This document shows positions 10,201 to 17,214 of a stretch of DNA of 64,000 nucleotides, in pieces. Below the pieces are notes generated by a model. It did not search any database. It was given only the letters and a program-made list of their open reading frames with translations, and had not been told where the DNA came from. This DNA is from Pseudomonas morbosilactucae (GTDB taxonomy: Bacteria > Pseudomonadota > Gammaproteobacteria > Pseudomonadales > Pseudomonadaceae). Positions within the stretch are counted from its first letter, which is position 1; every line of letters starts with the position of its first letter. A program made the translations under genes and the position numbers. The DNA lies in the NCBI RefSeq assembly GCF_023241715.1, contig NZ_JALQCW010000012.1:1-64000 (forward strand), written 5' to 3'.

Positions 10201-10273
10201 CAACTGGGTGCGCTTCGGCGACGCCGAGCCGGGTGATGCGCTGTACCGCGTACCTTTGTCGACGCTGCCGTGA
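7217..10273 (+). CDS. ppkA: T6SS serine/threonine kinase PpkA with periplasmic vWA domain
   Basis: PpkA (about 1018 residues) is the transmembrane kinase that phosphorylates Fha to trigger T6SS assembly. The N-terminal Hanks-type kinase has the glycine loop GEVGEGAMATVYLA, catalytic HRDVKPAN, DFG in LSDFGIAKSL, and GTPSYMSPEQ. A Pro/Ala-rich linker leads to one transmembrane helix at about 336-356. The periplasmic part has an SH3-like stretch at about 428-478 and a von Willebrand A domain from about residue 597 with a DTSVS metal site. Translation may start at TTG 7217, which overlaps the pppA stop, or more probably at ATG 7223. The stop overlaps the start of tagT. Confidence 0.94.
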   Translation: MSMDILIPGYDIQGEVGEGAMATVYLATQRSLERKVALKVMAAALAADPSFCERFLREGKTLARLSHPHTVTVHDIGNVGDLYYMAMEYLPNGTLKERIAAGLTPEQGLAYIRQIASALGYAHAQGLVHRDVKPANILFRADGTAVLSDFGIAKSLDDRTQFTQAGFAVGTPSYMSPEQARGQDIDGRADLYALGVVLYEILVGELPYNGTDALSTALAHLTEPMPELPLHHGRYQHILRKLLAKDPAERYADAAALLRALDQLPTATPDIEATLIQPVALPAQATPPGNELAGLTPVSIEIPQQAPRAETRPPAPEPVATPTPAPAPSRRGSTPVLAGVAVAVALAIGGAGYWWLGGESPAPAAKASSSSSTANVPAVAAPPVSQPVAADVDGGQRPLLMAGKKTLFQRVLSKPGASFSSEPGAAPGQAVPAFSVLYVYQRKSFNGSAWLRVGAASDGRSAGWLPAEQVSDWKQSLVLKFTERSGRAPVMFVRQAGELERLLADPAAAKNLLLNVQKNPQDDQRVLALEPGASAVPQDQFYLLPIFDSKESFDENGQPVQLLNVASIDPGNSPQSISDSRGKSLPANNPQAAGDAFRTAVVLVVDTSVSMQPYIDQVRDVVHELQSKIAERGELDSVSFGLVGFRNNTQKTPGLEYVTKTLVTLDQGRDPQRFMELARQVKATHVSSHSFNEDAFAGVMQAVEGMDWSGYGGRLILLVSDAGALRKNDPLSRTQMNEAEVRQAALGKQIKIYALHLRTDAGKNNHGYAETQYRTLTADANPQIGDLYIPVPGGDVAKFGERVGEIGTVFADLVHQVRDKQVQAVPVLKPGPSLAEKSAAIGYAMHMDFLGRQSASQAPQLVSAWAADRDLTNPALPAFQVCVMLTKLQLNDLQQSLKLIVDAARKTQTSPKDFFQEIASASAYMSRDPSALRKGANLADGGVLGEYLEGLPYRSKSLNMTQDLWLSLSVAEQEDFIDELDSKIRLYETFHNDLANWVRFGDAEPGDALYRVPLSTLP

Positions 10274-10989
10274 TGCTCGATCTTCTGGAGGTGAGCAAAA
10301 CCCGTGGGGCTGGCAGCCAACGCTACAGCCTGGTGATTCCGCGCCTGCAACTGCGGGCCGGCGAGCAGTTGGCGGTGGTTGGGCCCAGTGGCTGCGGCAA
10401 GAGCACTCTGCTCGATCTGCTGGCCCTGGTGCAGGCGCCGGATCGGGCCGGGCGCTTTGAATTCGCCCCGGCCCGGCAGGTGATCGACATCGCGGCGATC
10501 TGGCGCGCTTCGGGACAGAACCCCTTGGCCGGGCTGCGCAGCCGGCACCTGGGTTATGTGCTGCAAACCGGCGGCCTGCTGGGTTTTATCGACGTGCAGA
10601 GCAATATCAACCTCTCGCGCAAGCTCCTGGGCCTGGCCGATAACGGCGAAGCCCGGCGCCTGGCCGAACAGCTGGAAATCGCCGATCAGTTGCACAAGAA
10701 ACCCGCCGCGTTGTCGGTTGGCCAGCGCCAGCGAGTCAGTTGTGCCCGAGCCCTGGCCCACGGCCCGCAATTGCTCCTGGCCGATGAGCCGACGGCTGCG
10801 CTGGACCCAATCAACGCGCAACGCGTCATGCAACTGCTGCTCAAGCAGACCCGCGAGCAGGGCCTGTGCAGCGTCATCGCCACCCACGATGAAGAGTTGG
10901 CTCGGGCCAGCGGCTTGCAGGTGCGGCGCATCAGCTGTCGCCGCGATGCCGATGGCGGTGTGACCGCAACCCTCGGGGAGGCTCACTGA
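10270..10989 (+). CDS. tagT: T6SS-associated ABC transporter ATPase TagT
   Basis: This 239-residue ABC ATPase has a Walker A GPSGCGKST, a signature LSVGQRQRVS, a Walker B LLLADEPTAALD and the switch histidine in IATHDEE. It resembles the LolD/MacB class. Its position between ppkA and a FtsX-like permease identifies it as TagT. With TagS it forms an inner-membrane complex in the TagQRST sensory branch that activates PpkA; related transporters move lipoproteins or act as mechanotransmitters. Translation begins at GTG 10270 or ATG 10273, overlapping the ppkA stop. The TGA at 10987-10989 overlaps the tagS ATG. Confidence 0.92.
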   Translation: MMLDLLEVSKTRGAGSQRYSLVIPRLQLRAGEQLAVVGPSGCGKSTLLDLLALVQAPDRAGRFEFAPARQVIDIAAIWRASGQNPLAGLRSRHLGYVLQTGGLLGFIDVQSNINLSRKLLGLADNGEARRLAEQLEIADQLHKKPAALSVGQRQRVSCARALAHGPQLLLADEPTAALDPINAQRVMQLLLKQTREQGLCSVIATHDEELARASGLQVRRISCRRDADGGVTATLGEAH

Positions 10990-12191
10990 TGCGTGCGTCC
11001 TTGACCGCCGGCCTGGCCTGGCAGGATTACCGCGCCGACGCCTGGCTGTCGGCCTGTTCGGTGTTGGCCCTGGTGGCGGTAATCGCGCCGCTGCTGGTGC
11101 TGTTCGGCCTGAAGTTCGGCTTGGTCAGCAGCCTCACCGAGCGCCTGGAAAAAGACCCGGCCGTGCGGGAAATCATCCCCTTGGGCGGCGGCCGTTTCAG
11201 TGCCGAGGTGATTGCCCAGTTAGGCCAGCGCAGCGACGTCGCCTTCGCCTTGCCCAGGACCCGGCAGATCGCGGCCACGGCGCAGTTGTCGTTGACCGTG
11301 GCCGAGCCCGGCGTGACCGTGGAAATGATCCCCACTGCGGCCCTGGACCCGTTGCTCGGCACTTTGCCGGTGCCCCAGGGTTTGAACGCAGTGCTGCTCA
11401 GCCACACCGCTGCCGAGAAACTCGGGGTCAAGGTCGGTGACTGGGTGCACGTCAGTTTCGGCCGGCAAGTGGCCGGGCGCACCGAGGCCCAGCGGACCCT
11501 GGTGCAAGTGCAGGGGGTGTTGCCCCTGGAGGCCTTCCAGCGCGATGGCTTGTTCGCACCCCTGGCCCTGCTTGAAGCCGCGGAAGATTACCGCGATGGC
11601 CGGGCCGTCGAGGCACTGGGTTGGGACGGCGAGGCCCCGGCGGCGGCCGGGCAGCGGGTGTACCCGTCCTTCCGCCTGTATGCCCGCAGCCTGAATGACG
11701 TCGAGCCGCTGCGTCAGGCGTTTGCCGAGCGCGGGCTGCTGGTGTCGACCCAGGCCCAGAATATTGCTCAGGTGCAGTCCTTGAGCCGCAACCTTTCCGT
11801 GGTCTTCTGGGTCATAGCCGGGTTGGCGCTGGCCGGGGCCTTTGCGGCGATTTTCGCCGGCGCCCTGGCGGCGGTGGCGCGCAAGCGTCGGGCCCTGTCG
11901 GTGCTGCGCCTGCTGGGGTTTTCCACTGGGGCCTTGCTGTTGTTCGTGGTGGTCCAGGCGCTGTACAGCGCCGGCTTTGCTGCCTTGTTGAGTGGCTTGC
12001 TGTACGCCTTGGCCGAGTCCGGGCTCAACCATTTGTTTATGCAGGTGCCGGGCGAGTACGCCAGCCATCTGTTGCCGGTGCACTACGCCCTGGCCTTGTT
12101 TGCGGCGCTGGGCGTCAGCACCCTGGCGGCAGCGCTGGGCGGTTGGCGGGTGTCGCGCATTGAAGCCAGTGAAGGAATTCGCGATGTATAA
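10989..12191 (+). CDS. tagS: T6SS-associated ABC permease TagS (FtsX-like)
   Basis: This 400-residue permease has one N-terminal transmembrane helix (about 20-45), a large extracytoplasmic domain, and three C-terminal helices (roughly 270-297, 312-342 and 365-385). This is the FtsX/LolC/MacB layout. It pairs with TagT. In P. aeruginosa TagQRST is needed for PpkA activation and for retaliatory firing at attacking neighbours. The ATG overlaps the tagT stop, and the gene's last 8 bases overlap the beginning of tagR. Confidence 0.92.
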   Translation: MRASLTAGLAWQDYRADAWLSACSVLALVAVIAPLLVLFGLKFGLVSSLTERLEKDPAVREIIPLGGGRFSAEVIAQLGQRSDVAFALPRTRQIAATAQLSLTVAEPGVTVEMIPTAALDPLLGTLPVPQGLNAVLLSHTAAEKLGVKVGDWVHVSFGRQVAGRTEAQRTLVQVQGVLPLEAFQRDGLFAPLALLEAAEDYRDGRAVEALGWDGEAPAAAGQRVYPSFRLYARSLNDVEPLRQAFAERGLLVSTQAQNIAQVQSLSRNLSVVFWVIAGLALAGAFAAIFAGALAAVARKRRALSVLRLLGFSTGALLLFVVVQALYSAGFAALLSGLLYALAESGLNHLFMQVPGEYASHLLPVHYALALFAALGVSTLAAALGGWRVSRIEASEGIRDV

Positions 12192-13893
12192 GTGTTTGAC
12201 CGCCGTCCTGGCCCTGACCCTGGCGAGCGCTGTCTGGGCCGACGACGACAACAAGCTGGACAACCCCAAGCCGTTGGCCGATGACGTCAGCCTGCCGTTG
12301 CCGTGCGAAGGCGAGATGGTGTTCCGCTACGTCTACGTGCTGGCCCAGGGCACCCTCGACGACCGTGAAGTCAACCTCGGTTACCCCTTCAGCGAGGGCG
12401 AGTCGGGTTATCAGCAGTCGTTTATTTCCGGGTATCGCCGTGACTACATCAACGGCCAGTTCACCCTCAAGGATCTGCCGCCGATCTGGAGCAAGGCCAT
12501 CGGCCCCGGCTTGCCCAAAGCCGGCGCGGGCGTGCCGCTCAAGCCGATGCTGTATTTCATCGGCAAGTACGAAGTCACCGCCCGCCAATACGCCCAGGTC
12601 ATGGCCCAGGCGCAGTCCCTGGCCAGTGGTGAGCCGGCTCCGGCCTGCGAAGCGCCGGAAGGCCTGCAAGGGCGCTTGCCCAAGGTCAAGCTGTCGCGCT
12701 TCGAGGCCGAACGTTTTGCTGCGGTGTACAGCGCCTGGCTGATGAAAAACCACCGCGACCTGCTGCCGGTCAGCGGCCGTGGCACCTCGGCGGAAGACGG
12801 CGGCCTGGGTTTTGTGCGCCTGCCCACCGAAGTCGAGTGGGAATACGCCGCCCGGGGTGGCCAGGCCGTGAGTCGCCAGGACCTGGAGGGCCGCTTGTTC
12901 CCCCGGCGCCTGGAGGGCAGTGAAAGCGACGGCCCGCTGGCCGACTGGGCGGTGTTCAACCAAGTGGCCGGCGGCACCGGCCAGGCTGCACGCTTGATGC
13001 CCATCGGCACCAAGTTGCCCAACCCCATCGGCATGTTCGACGTGATCGGCAATGCTGCGGAGATGGTCCAGGAGTCGTTCCAGCTGGTGCATTCCGGACG
13101 GCGCCAAGGCACCTACGGCGGCTTTGTGGTCAAGGGTGGCAACTACCTGGAAGGCGAGGGCACGCTGTTCACCGGCATGCGCCGCGAGTACCCGCTGTTC
13201 GCCGCCGACGGCACCGAGCAGAGCAATGAAACCACCGGTTTCCGTGTCGCCGTGGGTGCCCTGGCTGCGCCCCGTTCGCGCTACAAGGAGTTGTTCGCCC
13301 AGTGGCAGAAAGAAGGCCGCCTGGCGTCCCTGACCGATGCCATTGACGATGCCCAGGACCCGACTAAGCGCCTGGACAGCATCATCGCTGCCAGTGTCGA
13401 CCCGCGGCTGCAGGCCGAGCTGGGGCTGGTCAACGAAGAGCTCAAGCGCAACGTCTCGCTGATCGCCCAGCAACGCGAAGAAGCCGCCGGCAACCTGATT
13501 CAGTCGTCGGCTCTGGTGGCCGAGACCATCAATAACTACAACATCCGCCTGACCAACCTGAAGAAAAGCCAGCAGCAAGCCATTGATGCCAAGGATGAAC
13601 CCAGCGCCAAGCTGTTCGCCGAAGCCATCAACAACGGCCGCAGTGCGCTGGACGGGGCGGTGGCGATCTACATCGACAACCTGGCCACCGGTACCCGCTA
13701 CACCGATGCGGTGATCCAGGCGCAGTTTCAACGGATCAAGGAGGAACTCAACCGCAAGCCAGTGCTCGGCAAGAGCCTGGTCACGCGGGCCACGATATTC
13801 GTTCGCCATGTCGGGAACTATCGCCAGCAACGGCGAGCCGATCCGGCGACGATTTTGAAGGAACTGCTCGCATCGTCCGCTCAGAAGTCATGA
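12184..13893 (+). CDS. tagR: Periplasmic T6SS regulator TagR (FGE/sulfatase-modifying-like domain)
   Basis: TagR here is 569 residues from ATG 12184. I preferred this start because it follows a GAAGGA ribosome site and gives a clean signal peptide (MYKCLTAVLALTLASAVWA). The longer open frame starting upstream lies inside tagS. The central part is a formylglycine-generating-enzyme/C-type-lectin-like domain (KYEVTARQYAQVM, VRLPTEVEWEYAARGG, NPIGMFDVIGNAAEMV, TGFRVAVG). A helical C-terminus follows. The family promotes PpkA activity from the periplasm and is not thought to act as an enzyme in this role. The start overlaps tagS by 8 bp. Confidence 0.92.
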   Translation: MYKCLTAVLALTLASAVWADDDNKLDNPKPLADDVSLPLPCEGEMVFRYVYVLAQGTLDDREVNLGYPFSEGESGYQQSFISGYRRDYINGQFTLKDLPPIWSKAIGPGLPKAGAGVPLKPMLYFIGKYEVTARQYAQVMAQAQSLASGEPAPACEAPEGLQGRLPKVKLSRFEAERFAAVYSAWLMKNHRDLLPVSGRGTSAEDGGLGFVRLPTEVEWEYAARGGQAVSRQDLEGRLFPRRLEGSESDGPLADWAVFNQVAGGTGQAARLMPIGTKLPNPIGMFDVIGNAAEMVQESFQLVHSGRRQGTYGGFVVKGGNYLEGEGTLFTGMRREYPLFAADGTEQSNETTGFRVAVGALAAPRSRYKELFAQWQKEGRLASLTDAIDDAQDPTKRLDSIIAASVDPRLQAELGLVNEELKRNVSLIAQQREEAAGNLIQSSALVAETINNYNIRLTNLKKSQQQAIDAKDEPSAKLFAEAINNGRSALDGAVAIYIDNLATGTRYTDAVIQAQFQRIKEELNRKPVLGKSLVTRATIFVRHVGNYRQQRRADPATILKELLASSAQKS

Positions 13894-13966
13894 GGGGCGC
13901 GCTTGCGCGAGCTTGGAGGGTCTCGGGCGGCATGGCGCCGCACCGAGCTGGTCAAACTAAAACGAG

Positions 13967-14911
13967 ATGACGCACATGCTTTTTTCCCGTAAGCCTTTTG
14001 CTTCAACGTCCAAACGTCACCTGCTGTTGGTTGCCGCCGGGTTCAGTACCGTGCTGACCGGTTGTGCCACCTCTCCGGTGTCCAAGGTCGCGTCGACCAC
14101 CAAGGTCGAGTACTACCCGAGCTGCTACGAGCCGGTGCAACACCTGCGTGACACCGATTCCAACATGACCACCTCGGTGGTGACCGGTGCAGCCCTGGGC
14201 GCGGCCGGCGGTGCCCTGCTGGGTGCCTTTACCGGTGACTCCGACAAGCGCGGCCGTAACGCCGCCATCGGTGCCGCGGGTGGCGCCCTGGCCGGTGGTG
14301 CCGCCGGTTACTACACCGAGCGCCAGAAGCAGATCGCCGATGACAACCAGCGCATCGCTTCCTACGCCACCGACGTCAACAAGAGCGTGGCCGACATCGA
14401 CCGCAGTACCGCTTATGCCAAAGCTTCCCAGGCGTGCTACCAGCGTGCGTTCGACAGCCTGATCAGTTCGCGCAAGGCCAACAGCATCAACGACACCGAA
14501 GGCCGCAAGCGCCTGGCGGAAATCGTCTCCGGCCTGAAAGAGTCCAACGACCTGATCACCGCCGTGAACGGTCGTGCCAGCGAAGACCTGAGCAAGTACA
14601 ACCAGGCTTACGAGCAGGATCTGCAACAAGTGGGCGTGCAGCGCACTGACGTGGTCACCGTGGCCACCGCCGACACCACGCCGGTCACTGCCACCGGTAG
14701 CGGCAAGAAGAAGCAGGTCAAGCCACCGAAGAAACAAGTACTGCCGACCGTTCCTAAAGAAGCAGTGAGCACCGAGAAATCGATGCAGCAGGCCAAGACC
14801 AAGCAGGACGAGAGCAAGCAGGTTGCAGCGACCGGCCAGACTCAGGTCAACAGCATGTGCAAGAGCCCGGACCTGGGTGACTGGGCCCCGGTGCCTTGCC
14901 CTAACGTCTGA
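13967..14911 (+). CDS. tagQ: Outer-membrane lipoprotein TagQ with glycine-zipper segment
   Basis: This 314-residue lipoprotein has a lipobox LTGC with Cys33 when read from ATG 13967; ATG 13976 is an alternative start. TagQ anchors TagR to the outer membrane in the TagQRST sensor. After the lipobox there is a glycine-rich zipper at roughly residues 66-115 (GAALGAAGGALLGAF and AAIGAAGGALAGGAAGYY). A long helical region follows, then a Lys/Gln-rich tail ending in a cysteine-containing segment. It closes the T6SS operon, 73 bp after tagR, with a strong hairpin downstream. Confidence 0.88.
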   Translation: MTHMLFSRKPFASTSKRHLLLVAAGFSTVLTGCATSPVSKVASTTKVEYYPSCYEPVQHLRDTDSNMTTSVVTGAALGAAGGALLGAFTGDSDKRGRNAAIGAAGGALAGGAAGYYTERQKQIADDNQRIASYATDVNKSVADIDRSTAYAKASQACYQRAFDSLISSRKANSINDTEGRKRLAEIVSGLKESNDLITAVNGRASEDLSKYNQAYEQDLQQVGVQRTDVVTVATADTTPVTATGSGKKKQVKPPKKQVLPTVPKEAVSTEKSMQQAKTKQDESKQVAATGQTQVNSMCKSPDLGDWAPVPCPNV

Positions 14912-14952
14912 GGCAGCGATTGTCGGACAATAGGTTGCGATAAGTACTGAAC

Positions 14953-14987
14953 GCCAGCCGATCTCCTGAGGTTTCAGGAGATCGCTG
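14953..14987 (+). terminator. Strong hairpin after tagQ
   Basis: CGATCTCCTGA and TCAGGAGATCG form a perfect 11-bp stem around a GGTT tetraloop, extended by CCAG/CTGG outside a one-base bulge. No T-run follows, so this may be an RNA 3'-end stabiliser rather than a classic intrinsic terminator. Confidence 0.55.
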
Positions 14988-15050
14988 GCGCTCATCGAGT
15001 TACAGGTTAAACTGCGCCCGCCATCCAATAATTCCACTGAGGCGCTGCGC

Positions 15051-15434
15051 ATGAAATTCCGTTTTCTTCTCTGGATGCTGGGCCTGTTGATGGGCAAAGC
15101 CAGCCGCAACAATCCCGCCTTCCAGCAGCAATTGGGTGACAAGGAGCTGGTGTTCCAGCTGCAGACCCTCGACGGCAAGATTGCCCGTCACTTCCTGGTC
15201 AAAGACCAGCGCATCACCAGCCGCTCGGGTGTCTACCCGGAGCCGGCCTTCGCCATCGCCTTCAAAGACGCCGCCTACGGCTTCGCCACCTTGCAGGCGA
15301 AGAACAAGCAGTTGGCGTTCATGACGGGGATTCAGGACAAGTCGATCCAGATCAAGGGCAACCCGGCCCTGGTCATCTGGTTCCAGGGCCTGACCAAATA
15401 CTTGAAACCCAAAAAGGCCAAGCCCAAGGCCTAA
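15051..15434 (+). CDS. Small SCP2-like lipid-binding protein with membrane-seeking N-terminus
   Basis: This 127-residue protein has a short hydrophobic N-terminus (FRFLLWMLGLLMG) followed by a compact domain resembling the SCP-2 sterol-carrier fold. Relevant features are FQLQTLDGKIARHFLVKD, then AFAIAFKDAAYGFATL, then IQIKGNPALVIWFQGL. It ends in a Lys/Pro-rich tail (KPKKAKPKA). In pseudomonads the gene lies near recG and the HDOD gene. Its function is not established. The first helix suggests membrane attachment. It is separated from the T6SS operon by 139 bp and is probably not part of it. Confidence 0.7.
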   Translation: MKFRFLLWMLGLLMGKASRNNPAFQQQLGDKELVFQLQTLDGKIARHFLVKDQRITSRSGVYPEPAFAIAFKDAAYGFATLQAKNKQLAFMTGIQDKSIQIKGNPALVIWFQGLTKYLKPKKAKPKA

Positions 15435-15440
15435 AGCGTT

Positions 15441-15726
15441 TGCCGCTGTTTTAGGCGCCGGCTTACCGGCGATGACGATCTTGCGGGTGCTATCGCTGGC
15501 GAGCCAGCTCCTACAGGGTCGGTGTTGGGCGTTGTGTGCGGGTGATTGCCGCTGTTGCAGGAGCCGGCTTGCCGGCGATGGCGATTTTGCGGGCGCTATC
15601 GCAGGCGAGCCAGCTCCTACAGGGTCGGTGTTGGGCGTTGTATGCGGGTGATTGCCGCTGTTGTAGGAGCCGGCTTGCCGGCGATGGCGATTTTGTGGGC
15701 GCTATCGCTGGCGAGCCAGCTCCTAC
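15441..15726. repeat. Tandem array of three REPINs, 106-bp period
   Basis: The sequence TGCCGCTG recurs at 15441, 15547 and 15653, exactly 106 bp apart. Each unit holds a REP (GGAGCCGGCTTGCCGGCGAT, imperfect in the first unit) and, about 20 bp later, its inverted partner (TATCGCTGGCGAGCCAGCTC). A spacer of about 40 bp containing GGGTCGGTGTTGGGCG follows in the first two units. The array fills the 301 bp between the SCP2-like gene and the converging HDOD gene; no gene is visible there. Confidence 0.92.
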
Positions 15727-15735
15727 ATTGGGGGG

Positions 15736-17136
15736 TTAGGCTTGGCTGAACTGGGAGGCCAGTTCGCGTAGCAGGACTTCGGCTTCCAGCACTTTGCTGA
15801 CTACGTCTTCGGCCTTGTCCCGGGTCAGGCCCAGGCGCTCAAGCATGGCGTCGGGGATCTGTTCGTCCGGGCCCGAGCCGATGCCACGGCTGCGCAGCAG
15901 GCGCACGGCCAGGCACACCAGGTTCGGGTACTCGGCGTAGGCGCCGTCGTAGCTGGGGTCATGCTGGAAACGCAGGGCCGTGGACAGCTCGTCCGGCATG
16001 TCCCAGTAGCGCATCAGCCAGGCACCGATCTGTTCCCGGCTGATGCCCAGCAGGTGCTGTTCCACGTAGCTGTGGCACAGGTGCGGGTTGACCTCCAGGT
16101 GGCGGCAGATCAGCGAGAAGTGCGGCGGGAACACGTGGGCCAGCAGCAGGTAGCCGAAGTTGTGCAGCAGGCCGGCCAGGTAGGTCAGGCCCGACTCTGG
16201 GCGCTGGGCCCGGGGCATGGCACGGGTCAGGCCCTCGATCACCGCGGCGGTGTAGATCGATTGCTGCCAGTACGGCGTGGCTTGCTGTGGCTGGTCTTTG
16301 GGCAGGCTCAGGGTCTTGCCCAGCGCCAGGCCCAGGGCCAGGTTGATCACCAGGTCAAAGCCCAGCACACGGACGATGGCGTCTTCCACCGAGCGGATCT
16401 TGCCGGGTGACGCGTAGTAGGGCGATGCTGCCCAGCTCACCACCTGGGCAGCCAGGGCCGGGTCGGTTTCCACCACGCCGGTGATGTCGTCGATGGTGGC
16501 GTTAGGGTCGACCCGCAGCTTGATGATCTTCTGCGCCGTTTCGGCCAGGGGTGGAATCTCGATGGTGGCTTCCAGGCGCTGCTGGATGCGCCGCGCGGTG
16601 AAGGCCTGCATGGCCTGGGAGATTTCCTCGCGGTCATCGTCCGGGCGGTCGAGGTTGGGGCGGATGGTCGCCAGGGGCTCGCCGAAATTCGCCGCGCTGG
16701 CCTTGCTCAGCATGCTCTTGAAGTCGTCGCGGGTGATTTCCAGGAGCAGGCCAGGCTCGCCGGAATTGATCAGCAGGCTGGGTTCACGCAGCAGGCTTTC
16801 TTCATACAGGCACGGCGAGCTGGTCAGTGCAGGCAAACCCGGCAGCAGGCTCAGGCTGTGCTTGCCGAGCATGCGCTCCAGGCGTTCGGTGGACACCGCA
16901 GTGAGGCGCCGGCCCGTGAGTTCGGCCAGGCGGTTGAGGTCCAGCAACTGGCTTTGCGGGAACAGCACCATGAGGGCACCCACGGCATCGTCCAGCAGCA
17001 CGGCCTGGACCTTGCGCTCGGCAGGCAGTCCGGGGCGATCAGCGACTTCGATGTAACTGATGGCCAGCTGGCCGAGCAGCAACCGGATAACAGACGGAGC
17101 GTGCGGGGTTGCAGTGGCGAGGGCAACTTCTGTCAT
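15736..17136 (-). CDS. HDOD-domain protein with N-terminal YbaK-like domain
   Basis: This protein has 466 residues if started at ATG 17136, which follows CAGG; a longer frame reaches 17199 but lacks a good ribosome site. Residues 1-150 resemble the YbaK/aminoacyl-tRNA deacylase fold (VIRLLLGQLAISYIEV, KAVLLDD-like and LLDLNRLAELTGRRL). From about 193 to 395 there is an HDOD domain (IPPLAETAQKIIKLRVDP, then ETDPALAAQVVSWAASPYY, then YLAGLLHNFGYLLLAHVFP). HDOD proteins are signalling proteins related to HD phosphohydrolases, usually without the metal site. The substrate or partner is unknown. It lies upstream of oppositely reading core genes and ends next to the REP array. Confidence 0.8.
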   Translation of the reverse strand: MTEVALATATPHAPSVIRLLLGQLAISYIEVADRPGLPAERKVQAVLLDDAVGALMVLFPQSQLLDLNRLAELTGRRLTAVSTERLERMLGKHSLSLLPGLPALTSSPCLYEESLLREPSLLINSGEPGLLLEITRDDFKSMLSKASAANFGEPLATIRPNLDRPDDDREEISQAMQAFTARRIQQRLEATIEIPPLAETAQKIIKLRVDPNATIDDITGVVETDPALAAQVVSWAASPYYASPGKIRSVEDAIVRVLGFDLVINLALGLALGKTLSLPKDQPQQATPYWQQSIYTAAVIEGLTRAMPRAQRPESGLTYLAGLLHNFGYLLLAHVFPPHFSLICRHLEVNPHLCHSYVEQHLLGISREQIGAWLMRYWDMPDELSTALRFQHDPSYDGAYAEYPNLVCLAVRLLRSRGIGSGPDEQIPDAMLERLGLTRDKAEDVVSKVLEAEVLLRELASQFSQA

Positions 17137-17214
17137 GGCCTGTATCCGTTTTTCTACAAGGTGAAGAGTATAACCAGCTTGGTTAGGTCGATGGTCCATT
17201 AACTGAGACGCGGT

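Noticed and set aside
15536..15749. Two short open frames in the REP array
   Set aside because: They repeat with the 106-bp unit and encode only translated REP sequence.
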